From: Vampirovibrionales bacterium
GTDB taxonomy: Bacteria > Cyanobacteriota > Vampirovibrionia > Vampirovibrionales > Vampirovibrionaceae
Reading direction: 5' to 3'
Assembly (NCBI GenBank): GCA_029866025.1
Contig: JARXAD010000002.1
Span: 1-49,687 of the forward strand
DNA length: 49,687 nt
Of this stretch, positions 1 to 7,744 are shown one piece after another. The notes beneath the pieces were generated by a model that saw nothing but the letters and a program-made list of their open reading frames with translations, searched no databases and was not told where the DNA came from. The position numbers were made by a program, and so were the translations under genes. Position 1 is the first letter of the stretch; each line of letters opens with the position of its first letter.

Positions 1-258
1 TCGACAAAACCAGTGTCTTAAATCACTCCACGTCTGCTCTGCTGTGTATGTTTCGGCCTTGCTCTGAACTAGTCTGCCCACCGGAAGCACTGCTGAATAC
101 GCTTTCCAGTGATCCGAGCAATACACCTCCACATGCCAGCGTTTTAGTCTTTCCCACAAGCGCTTTAGGGTTTTAGTGCCTCGACAACCCACTTCCCAGT
201 CCAAGACTCGCCGTGTTTCTCGACAAACAGCCAGCCATACCCAAATTTTTCGTTTTTT
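1..258 (-). CDS. IS1-type transposase, catalytic continuation in -1 frame (InsB-like, partial)
   Basis: After the slippery heptamer the -1 frame is open to the window edge (86 codons) and reads as the conserved IS1 catalytic part: KIWVWLAVCRETRRVLDWEVG, then VYCSDHWKAYSAVLP and QSKAETYT. The segment SDHWKAY contains the second catalytic Asp. The frame is preceded by a TGA at 259-261, so it can only be made by frameshifting from the upstream frame. The C-terminus, including the catalytic Glu, lies beyond the window. The match to the IS1 pattern is clear; whether the element is active cannot be judged. Confidence 0.75.
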
Positions 259-575
259 TCACCTAAAAAAGTACACAATTCGTCCAGTTCAACAACCGTT
301 GCCGTGCTTGGCTGGGGGCGCTTTTCGGCCAATTCGCCAAAGCTACGAATCCACTTTAAAACCGCTGGAGTACTGACGCCTAAAAGCTGGGCAATGCTTT
401 TTAGAGATTGGCCCTTCATATACCAATGAAGCGCCAGTAATTTTTCAGCAGTAGGTCGTCCCTTTGGGGTGCTACGAGTAAATTGGCACTGACAGTGTTT
501 GCACCGCCAACGCTGAGCCGAAGAAACAAAGCCTGCTTTTGTCTTTTCTTTGCCGCCACACTTAGGACACTGCAT
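165..575 (-). CDS. IS1-type transposase, first frame (InsA-like)
   Basis: DNA-binding part of an IS1-family transposase. It opens with a CxxC...CxxC zinc ribbon (MQCPKCGG, then RCKHCQC) and continues with a helix-turn-helix (SLKSIAQLLGVSTPAVLKW). The start chosen is the ATG at 573-575, because GGAGGG lies 7 nt upstream; an in-frame TTG further up has no such site. The acidic VELDELCTF segment corresponds to the region of the first catalytic Asp. The frame then runs past an AAAAAAC heptamer to a stop at 165, while the homologous sequence continues in the -1 frame. The last ~30 residues of this frame are therefore probably a non-homologous tail. Confidence 0.8.
   Translation of the reverse strand: MQCPKCGGKEKTKAGFVSSAQRWRCKHCQCQFTRSTPKGRPTAEKLLALHWYMKGQSLKSIAQLLGVSTPAVLKWIRSFGELAEKRPQPSTATVVELDELCTFLGEKNEKFGYGWLFVEKHGESWTGKWVVEALKP
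252..258 (-). promoter_or_regulatory. Putative -1 ribosomal frameshift heptamer A AAA AAC
   Basis: The codons gaA-AAA-AAC in the first transposase frame place the heptamer A AAA AAC in the phase required for -1 slippage. A -1 shift there fuses the zinc-ribbon/HTH frame exactly to the catalytic frame. IS1 itself makes its InsAB transposase through an A6C heptamer, so this is the expected mechanism. A plain one-base mutation is the alternative explanation. Confidence 0.6.
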
Positions 576-844
576 ACAAAACCCTCCAAACCACAAGGGT
601 ATTATAACAGTTAATTAGCTAAACCTCTCAAATAGCCTATTGCCTAATGCGGCAAGTACTTGAATAAAACCCAAACACCCTCTTCTTACTTATGCTTCTT
701 ATCTTCTACATGGGACTTCATGGAGAAATAGCGTTACTTAGTCAATCTATATAAGAGATTGGCTGGCTTTAGATAACAATAATGACTATCCCTATTACGT
801 ATAGTAGCCTACTCTATTTAGACAGTTAATAAGAGGGCTGGCCC

Positions 845-2572
845 GTGCGCTCCCCTATACTTTTTAGATCTTTGTTAATAATTTTGCCTCTTATATTGAG
901 GGTTAACTTTTGTTTAGCAGAGTTTAACGCTGACCCTGGTAATATTCTCCAAGATTTACAAACTAAAACAGCCCCTGATAATGGTTTTCGCCGCGATACT
1001 ATCTTACGGGATCCTAAAAAAATACAAAAAATTGACGAAAGTGGCTTGAATAGTGAAAAACGGCCATCCGCTGAAGCCGATGCGATAGTGACCCGCGTGG
1101 ATGAGGTTGTTGTTGAAGGAGTAACTCTGCTTAAGAAGGCTGAAATCGATGATATTACCAAGCGTTATGCTGGGAAAGATTTAAACTATCAAAAAATATT
1201 AACACTAATCCACGAATTAACCGATCTTTACCTTGATAAAGGGTACATTACAAGCCGGTTTTATATTCCTGAGCAGGAAATTGAAAATAATACCTTGCTT
1301 ATCAAAGCAATTGAGGGAGTCATCGGGGACATTAACATTTCAACAGGGAAATATTTTAAAGAAAAATCTATTTTGGAAGTGGTAAGTCTTAATAAAAATG
1401 ATTTACTTAACATTCACCATCTAGAGCGGGATTTATTTGAGTTAAATCGAAATCCAGATAGAACCGTAAAAGCCAAACTAACGCCTGGTACGGAGCAAGG
1501 AAAAACCAACATTACTCTCGATACAACGGATCATTTCCCTTTCCACGTAACCCCCACGTTTGATAACTTGGGGCGTAGTAGTATTGGAAGCAATCGATAT
1601 GGGTTGCGCCTAGCCCATAACAATCTAATGGGTTATGGCGATCAACTCCTCAGCTCAGTGAGCTTAACCAAGCGCTCCGTGGGTGTTTTAAACCACTATG
1701 AGTTCCCTTTACACCTCCCGGGAGTATCGGTAGGAATTGATCAAGGGTTGAGTTATGTGGATGTGGGAGGAGACGTTAAAGCACTCAATATTCATGGCAG
1801 TGCTACGAGCTATAGCCCCTTTGTTCAAAAATATTGGCTAGATAAAGAAAAATATAAATTGTATACCAATACGGCCTTTAGCTTTAAGCAACTGGATACC
1901 AATGTTCAAGGGGATGACTATAGTCGCGATAATTTACGGGTACTAACCAATGCCTTGACTCTTGAAGAATCGGATACGCATGGGCGAACATTTTTTAGAA
2001 ATGAAGCGGCTGTTGGTTTAGATTTGTTTGGCTCAACCCTTTCATCGACTCCTAATATTAGCCGTACAGGGGCTGGTGGGCAATTTTTTAAATATTCAGG
2101 CTCCGTCATTCGTCTGGAAAAATTACCATTATCAACCCTTGGTTTATTGCGCGGGTTCTGGCAATATTCACCGGATCGTCTGGTTTCATCCGAACTGTTT
2201 CAAATTGGTGGTGCTTACACGGTTCGAGGATACTCTGAAGGCTTGATGTCTGGCGACAGAGGCTATTTAGCAAGTGCCGAATTGCGTATGCCCCTGTATT
2301 GTATTCCTTCTCGTGTTCAAGTCCCTTTCTTCAAAAAACCCTTACGAGATGTTATTCAACCCATTGTCTTTGCTGATTATGGCTTTATTGGTGTCAATCA
2401 TCCTCCATCTGGGGTTAAAGCGTCTAACCAGCTTTTGGGGGTGGGAACAGGTATTCGTATCCAATTAGGGTCTCGTCTTGCGCTGCGTATTGATATGGGT
2501 CTTCCATTAATCCATCAGCCCAAAACGGCAACAGCTAGAGTCCATTTTGGCATAGAAAGCACACTCTTCTAG
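845..2572 (+). CDS. TpsB outer-membrane transporter of a two-partner secretion system (ShlB/FhaC/HecB family)
   Basis: Omp85-superfamily pore that recognises a TpsA partner in the periplasm and moves it across the outer membrane. The 575-residue length fits the family. It starts at a GTG with GAGGG about 8 nt upstream. Residues 1-25 form a signal peptide ending near CLA. A POTRA-type domain follows at about 80-165 (VDEVVVEGVTLL ... GYITSRFYIP), then a second POTRA-like part and a C-terminal 16-strand-type barrel. The diagnostic loop motif VRGY lies in YTVRGYSEG at about residue 460, and the protein ends in an aromatic residue (STLF). The next gene starts on the base after its stop codon and the TpsA-type partner follows, so the three are probably co-transcribed. 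Confidence 0.93.
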   Translation: MRSPILFRSLLIILPLILRVNFCLAEFNADPGNILQDLQTKTAPDNGFRRDTILRDPKKIQKIDESGLNSEKRPSAEADAIVTRVDEVVVEGVTLLKKAEIDDITKRYAGKDLNYQKILTLIHELTDLYLDKGYITSRFYIPEQEIENNTLLIKAIEGVIGDINISTGKYFKEKSILEVVSLNKNDLLNIHHLERDLFELNRNPDRTVKAKLTPGTEQGKTNITLDTTDHFPFHVTPTFDNLGRSSIGSNRYGLRLAHNNLMGYGDQLLSSVSLTKRSVGVLNHYEFPLHLPGVSVGIDQGLSYVDVGGDVKALNIHGSATSYSPFVQKYWLDKEKYKLYTNTAFSFKQLDTNVQGDDYSRDNLRVLTNALTLEESDTHGRTFFRNEAAVGLDLFGSTLSSTPNISRTGAGGQFFKYSGSVIRLEKLPLSTLGLLRGFWQYSPDRLVSSELFQIGGAYTVRGYSEGLMSGDRGYLASAELRMPLYCIPSRVQVPFFKKPLRDVIQPIVFADYGFIGVNHPPSGVKASNQLLGVGTGIRIQLGSRLALRIDMGLPLIHQPKTATARVHFGIESTLF

Positions 2573-3790
2573 ATGACCACTATTCTTAATGGGGCTCCTC
2601 TCCCAGAAGCCACGATTTGTCTTGAAACAGCCATTGATAGAGCATTAGGCTTGCGATCATTGATGATTTGGCTGCAGGACAATAACTTTAATTTTTACCT
2701 TGGCGGTGGCTGTGTCCGAGATGCTTTATTACAAGAGGAATTTATTAATGATGTGGACATCTATTTGGAAACAACCGACACTACTCAGTGGCAACAACTG
2801 ATACATGCTAAAAAAACTGATTGGGAGAGTCTTTCAAAGACACTTGTTCATAAAGTAGATGTTATTAGCTGTTACTCGGCTGTGGATTATAGCCAGCAAG
2901 CCGATTTTTCAATCAATAGTCTTTTGTATGATCCTATTAAACAAAAAATTATTGGGAGCGATTCAGCCTTAGCAGATGTGCACCAAAAAATATTAAGGCC
3001 CTTGCACTGTTCTTATTTTATTACTAGCCCCAAAGCCTTTACACGTGCCTTTAGGCAAGCTGCCCAGTTTAATCTTAACTTACACCCTCAGTTGCAAGAT
3101 TTGGCCAAACACTATGGTCACATACAACTCATGGCAACACCGGATCAAGCCCCCAAAGTGTTTGCCGAATTTATTCATTTTTTATCCCTGCCAAAGGCAA
3201 GTGCCTTACTCAAAGAGTTTATTTCTTGGGGATTATTGAATGGCATTCTACCCGAGGGGAGTAGCCATCAATGTATCAATCCTCGCACTCATCAAACTTT
3301 TTTAGAGGATCACTTGGCCTGGATTAATACGTTAGATAAACGGGTGGAACAGCTACCAGCAGACGAAGTATTGGCTCTAACCGAATGGCGCTCTAAAAAA
3401 TTTAGTATGAATCCAAATGAACTTGACCGTTTTAGCACGGTAAAATATACGCAATTAGGTCTTTTCCGTTTGGCTTGTTTACTTAGTGATCTAGGGGCCG
3501 GTGTTTATTCCTTGGATGACTTAAAAGAGAATGTTGCTCCAGCCAAAATTCGTTCTGCCAGTGAGTCATTAATAAATAATTTAGCCTTGCGCCATCAGCT
3601 CCATCATATAGTGTATTCTCTAATTCTCAACGCTGGAGAGCTTGCACTGCAAGTAGAAGATGAATATTCTAGAGAGAAAGAGAGCCCCACTCTGTTCAGC
3701 AGAAACGATCTTTGTCCAAAAGCGCCTTCTCGTCATAAAGAAGACGCCATAGGGCTATTAGTCCTCGCTAAACGAGAATCTTTTGGCTAA
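2573..3790 (+). CDS. CCA-adding/poly(A)-polymerase-like nucleotidyltransferase
   Basis: A 405-residue protein with the head domain of class II tRNA nucleotidyltransferases and poly(A) polymerases. GGGCVRD at residues 44-50 is the nucleotide-binding loop, followed by the metal-binding pair D60-V-D62 (NDVDIY) and the ADFSINSLLYD motif at 111-121. AFTRAFRQAAQF at 157-168 corresponds to the RALRFAAQ region. The later part is diverged and helical, and near residue 375 it carries a cysteine-poor SRNDLCP stretch that faintly recalls a SEC-C tail. The ATG directly abuts the TpsB stop, and TpsA starts 14 bases after this gene. Housekeeping CCA enzymes are not normally found in secretion operons, so a specialised role (RNA or protein nucleotidylation) is possible but unproven. 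Confidence 0.75.
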   Translation: MTTILNGAPLPEATICLETAIDRALGLRSLMIWLQDNNFNFYLGGGCVRDALLQEEFINDVDIYLETTDTTQWQQLIHAKKTDWESLSKTLVHKVDVISCYSAVDYSQQADFSINSLLYDPIKQKIIGSDSALADVHQKILRPLHCSYFITSPKAFTRAFRQAAQFNLNLHPQLQDLAKHYGHIQLMATPDQAPKVFAEFIHFLSLPKASALLKEFISWGLLNGILPEGSSHQCINPRTHQTFLEDHLAWINTLDKRVEQLPADEVLALTEWRSKKFSMNPNELDRFSTVKYTQLGLFRLACLLSDLGAGVYSLDDLKENVAPAKIRSASESLINNLALRHQLHHIVYSLILNAGELALQVEDEYSREKESPTLFSRNDLCPKAPSRHKEDAIGLLVLAKRESFG

Positions 3791-3804
3791 TACAGAGACC
3801 ACCA

Positions 3805-6771
3805 ATGAAAAACCGGCGATCACTCAAGCCAAATCATCTCATTGTTTTATTTCGGCAAGCTTATGCTTTGGCAGCTAGCGTTTGCTTGGCTGCAAGCCCC
3901 TGTTTTGCTCTTCCTACAGGCTATGAGGTGGTAAGTGGTGAGGCCACATTTGTTCAAAACGGTTCCAATACTCTCAATATCAATGCCACCACAGACAACG
4001 TTATTATTCATTATCAAACCTTTAATGTGGGTACCAATGAATTCATTCACTTTAACCTGCCTTCAGCTTCTTCGTCCGTTTTAAACCAGGTGCTTGGGGG
4101 TGGAGCGTCCCAAATATTAGGCCAATTAACCTCAAACGGACAGGTGTATTTGGTTAATCCTGCGGGGATTCAATTTGGCCCTGCAGCTCAGGTCAATGTG
4201 GGTGCGCTTGTGGCCAGCACCTTAAATATGAAGGATGCGGATTTTTTGGCAGGGAAAATGGTGTTTTCTCAATTAGGCACTCCAGAAAAAATTATTAACA
4301 ACGGCACCATTGCAGTGACCGACAAAGGATTTATTGTGTTAGCCGGTGGTGCCATTCTCAACACTGGTACATTGTCTTCTCCTCAGGGGCAAATTGCTTT
4401 GGCTGTGGGACAAGAAGTCACTTTTTCGCCGTCTTCTTTTGTGGACTTAAATTTAGTAGTCAATAAACCCTTGGCCCAAGCGGTAGCCAACACCACGGCG
4501 GCTATTCAACAAGAGGGGCAGTTGCTGGCAAACGGTGGAGCCATTGCATTACAGGCCAATTTGGTGCGTGAAGTCTATCGGAATGCCATTAACAATACGG
4601 GTATCGTAGAAGCCCAAAGCATGATCAGCCAGAATGGTAAGATTGTTTTCAAGTCCAATCTGGATAGTGGTTCTATTATTGAAAACACCGGCCGATTGGA
4701 TGTTTCTGGGGGACAGGGCCAAGCCAATGGGGGCACCATTAACGTTGAGGGCAGCGTGGTTCAACAACAAGGGGATCTACTTGCCAACAGCAGTGATGCT
4801 AACGGTATAGGCGGAAAGATTACAGTATTAGGCGAATCGATAGCCCTTTACAAAGGTTCTTTACTGTCGGCCAACGGGGCCAATGGCGGTGGCTCTATTC
4901 GTGTGGGGGGGGATTACCAAGGACAAGGGTCATTGCCCCATGCGAATCGATTGTACGCCGATTTAGGGAGCTTGATACAAGCAAATAGTACCCGCCAGGG
5001 CAATGGTGGCTCGATTGTGTTGTGGTCAGATGACGCAACGTGGTTCCACGGACAGGCTCAAGCCAAAGGTGGCCTGCTCGGTGGCAATGGTGGCTTGGTT
5101 GAAGTCTCCAGCAAAAATATACTCCACTACGATGGTGAGGTAGACACATCAGCGCCTTTAGGCCGCCAAGGGCAATTGTTGCTGGATCCGACAGATTTAC
5201 GAGTGGTGGATGCGTCCACGGGGTCCTCCAACACGTCTACATTGTCTGATGTAAACTCTTTTGCGGATCCTAACCTAGGTGCGGGTGAAACCCGCATTGT
5301 AAATACGGCCATTAATGCATCGGTCAGTGATGTGACATTGCAGGCCACTCGCGACTTATGGATTGAAGCACCCATTAATATTACCCAGGCCAATGTGGGT
5401 TTAACAGCCACTGCTAACCGAACCATGAATGTGCTGAGTAGTGTACAAACCAACGGGGGCGATATTAATTTTTTAGCCGACGCTGATGCAGATGGTGTGG
5501 GTGACTTGAATTTATTGGGAGGTGGCCCACTTTCAGTTGCATTTGAAGATGATGGCTCAACTTATGACTTTAATAATGATACCATTGCCGATGACTTGGA
5601 TGGTAATGGTCAAGATGATTATGCCTTATTCACCACTAGCCGTGGAGGCAATATTAATTTATCTGGCGCTAATATTATACAAAATGATTATGCCGTGAAT
5701 GCTGGAACAGGAACTCTAAATTATTCAATTACTCAGGGCTCGGGTGATATCTATATTCAAGCAAGTCAATCCTATTCTACTGGTAGCATTTCAAACGCTT
5801 TGGGTAGCACGGTTTTTAACGGTTTAACGGGAACGCCGGGTGCACAAGGAGCCAATGTCTCTTTGCGCACCAAAACGAATGGTAAACTATTTTTAACCGG
5901 TGGCGGTGGAGCATACTCTTCAGGTAAGGCTATTATCGCGACGAATGGTTTAAGTAACCAAACCATCTTGTTGGAAGCAGATGACTTGATTTTTTCCGAG
6001 GCGTCAGATGGCTCGGTTTACAACTACCTTGCTGCCAAATTATCTGATCGTATACAGGCAGAACTAGGGCAATTGGATATTTACGGCACTTCCAGCTTGG
6101 TTGCTGTTAATGGTACTATTGTTCTTAGGTCTGCCGATCCGGCTAAAAACATTGTGATCGATGCTCAATACGATGCCAACTCAGGCTCCTTTGGTGACGG
6201 GAATTTAACGATTACTGATACTGGAACGGATGGCAACGGAAATCTAAATCCTGCATACGGTTTGGCTCGCTTTTATACGGATCATTTAATTTTAGGCAGT
6301 TCACAGCAAACGGGTAATATTATTCTTTCTGGTAATTTGGGAGATTTACCCGCCAGTAGTTTGACCTTACATTCTACGGGAACCATTGACTCGTCAGGGG
6401 CCAGTTTTACTGGCGGCGTTCCGGCGGTTGTAGAAAATAACACTAACCAGCCAACAGCTCAAGAAGCTTTGTATAGCACTGAATTTAATCTTTCTGTGGA
6501 ACCTAATAGTACTCCAACTACTGCAAAGCCGCTGCTAACATCTATACTGGACGAACAGTTCGTTACAACAGGCAGTATTTACACGCAAGCGCTCAATGCA
6601 CCGTGGGATATTGTTCATCGTATTCGAAAAAATTATATTGAGCCAAAAGAAGATTTGGGGAAAATTGAAAGCCAAAATGCCATTCAACAACCTACCCTAG
6701 GGTACCTTCAGTTAGGTCGTTACATTGAAATTGATCCGTTAGTCTTTGAAAATCGAAACCCACTGCCATAA
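3805..6771 (+). CDS. TpsA-type secreted protein (filamentous-haemagglutinin N-terminal domain)
   Basis: Exported partner of the TpsB pore. It has an N-terminal signal peptide (about residues 1-35, ending SPCFA) followed by a TPS/haemagglutination-activity domain at about 36-270. Its features are NTLNINATTDNVIIHYQTF, GQVYLVNPAGIQFGP, the family's NPxGI-type motif, and repeated asparagine/glycine-rich beta-helix rungs (NNGTIAVTDKGFIVL, NTGTLSSPQGQIAL). The rest is predicted beta-helix. Near residues 550-615 there is an Asp-rich stretch (DADADGVGDL, DFNNDTIADDLDGNGQDD) that looks like thrombospondin-type-3/EF-hand-like calcium loops. At 988 residues it is small for a TpsA, and no toxin domain is recognisable at the C-terminus. 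It is likely an adhesin, co-transcribed with the two genes upstream. Confidence 0.88.
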   Translation: MKNRRSLKPNHLIVLFRQAYALAASVCLAASPCFALPTGYEVVSGEATFVQNGSNTLNINATTDNVIIHYQTFNVGTNEFIHFNLPSASSSVLNQVLGGGASQILGQLTSNGQVYLVNPAGIQFGPAAQVNVGALVASTLNMKDADFLAGKMVFSQLGTPEKIINNGTIAVTDKGFIVLAGGAILNTGTLSSPQGQIALAVGQEVTFSPSSFVDLNLVVNKPLAQAVANTTAAIQQEGQLLANGGAIALQANLVREVYRNAINNTGIVEAQSMISQNGKIVFKSNLDSGSIIENTGRLDVSGGQGQANGGTINVEGSVVQQQGDLLANSSDANGIGGKITVLGESIALYKGSLLSANGANGGGSIRVGGDYQGQGSLPHANRLYADLGSLIQANSTRQGNGGSIVLWSDDATWFHGQAQAKGGLLGGNGGLVEVSSKNILHYDGEVDTSAPLGRQGQLLLDPTDLRVVDASTGSSNTSTLSDVNSFADPNLGAGETRIVNTAINASVSDVTLQATRDLWIEAPINITQANVGLTATANRTMNVLSSVQTNGGDINFLADADADGVGDLNLLGGGPLSVAFEDDGSTYDFNNDTIADDLDGNGQDDYALFTTSRGGNINLSGANIIQNDYAVNAGTGTLNYSITQGSGDIYIQASQSYSTGSISNALGSTVFNGLTGTPGAQGANVSLRTKTNGKLFLTGGGGAYSSGKAIIATNGLSNQTILLEADDLIFSEASDGSVYNYLAAKLSDRIQAELGQLDIYGTSSLVAVNGTIVLRSADPAKNIVIDAQYDANSGSFGDGNLTITDTGTDGNGNLNPAYGLARFYTDHLILGSSQQTGNIILSGNLGDLPASSLTLHSTGTIDSSGASFTGGVPAVVENNTNQPTAQEALYSTEFNLSVEPNSTPTTAKPLLTSILDEQFVTTGSIYTQALNAPWDIVHRIRKNYIEPKEDLGKIESQNAIQQPTLGYLQLGRYIEIDPLVFENRNPLP

Positions 6772-7129
6772 AGCGTTTAGAATAAAAGCCTTAAACAATA
6801 TGTCCCCCGTTTTTTTACCTACATTAGTGCGTATTTGTGGTGAAGACTAACATAATCCCATTCACTCTTTGCAATGGAGTCAACTTTTGAGATCGTGTCA
6901 TATTAAGTAATATTTATTGAGCTAAATTAACAGGCCAGACAGCTCAACCTATAGCCCCTCCAACCCAATTACACAAGAATTACACAACGTTGGTCTTGAA
7001 GGGGGATATCTTGATGAGAAGCCCTTGCCCGGCCTGCCTTTCTCTCTTTCATCTCTTCGGCAGCTAAGGGACTGGCGGGTTTCTAGTCGCCATGTGTCTA
7101 ATTAGGCTTAAAAGTAGTCAGGACTTGGA
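6772..7129. other. Intergenic stretch, no gene recognised
   Basis: About 360 bases between the TpsA gene and the recombinase remnant. I see no convincing reading frame, tRNA or strong terminator. The one regular feature is a pair of tandem copies of AATTACACAA (6967-6976 and 6978-6987) just before a GTTGG/CCAAC inverted pair. Confidence 0.5.
6967..6987. repeat. Tandem 10-bp direct repeat, 11-bp period
   Basis: Two copies of AATTACACAA are separated by one base. They lie 150 bp upstream of the tyrosine-recombinase remnant. An 11-bp period is about one helical turn, so recombinase or regulator arm sites are possible. The repeat itself is seen; its function is inferred. Confidence 0.45.
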
Positions 7130-7744
7130 TTTAATCTATTAAAAAGTATAAAGAAAATGCATCTGGCACCCAATACCTCACCGTAATTCAAATTAACACG
7201 CTACTAACTGAAGCCAAGAAAGACGACCATCCCATTATTTATCCGTTTGTATTGATTACCTTGGAAACCAGTATGCGCCGGATGGAGATTCTCAGTATCC
7301 GCATTGAAAACATTGATTTGGAACGTCAGTTGATTTATATCCACCACGCCAAAGCCGGAGCCCGTGAACAACCCATGACGCCGTACTTGGCCGATTATCT
7401 CAAGGATTACTTGGCGGAGAAAACCAAGCCCAATCAGGAGTGGTTGTTTCCGTCGGAGACCTCGGGAACGAGTCACTTTGTCAACATTGAATAGGCCCTT
7501 CAGGCGTGTCGTAGCAGCCGCTGGGTTAGACCCTAAAGTCATTGTGAGGCATACCCTTCGCCATACCGCCATTACGCACTTAGTACAATCGGGGGTCGAC
7601 CTGCCTACCGTAATGCGGGTAAGTGGCCACAAAAGCCTCCAGATGGTGCAGCGCTATAGTCACCAGAACGGCTCTCATATTGAGGGCGCAATGGAGAGAT
7701 TGGAAGAACAATATAAATTAAAGACCAAGAAAATCGGCATTTGA
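7130..7744 (+). pseudogene. Tyrosine recombinase (phage integrase), N-terminally truncated and frameshifted
   Basis: Only the catalytic domain remains. From about 7130 one frame reads GTQYLTVIQINTLL ... LETSMRRMEILSI (the active-site Arg region) and ends at a TAG at 7492-7494. The match continues in another frame with RPFRRVVAAAGL, RHTLRHTAITHL (HxxR), SGHKSLQMVQRYSH (GH and the nucleophilic Tyr) to 7744. A frame change of one base at about 7490 separates the halves, and an in-frame TAA closes the 5' end, so no N-terminal DNA-binding domain is left. It is clearly homologous to the intact recombinase at 40748-41608. Its 3' end overlaps the convergent reverse transcriptase gene by 27 bases. Confidence 0.85.

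Larger units (their letters stand above)
1..606 (-). mobile_element. IS1-family insertion sequence, truncated by window edge
   Basis: The segment holds the two overlapping reading frames of an IS1-type transposase on the minus strand: a zinc-ribbon/HTH frame followed by a DDE-type catalytic frame. The left part of the element lies outside the window. A TATAAT hexamer on the minus strand (601-606) sits just upstream of the transposase, which is typical of a weak IS promoter. I could not identify the terminal inverted repeat with confidence, so the right boundary is approximate and may reach about 670. Confidence 0.75.
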
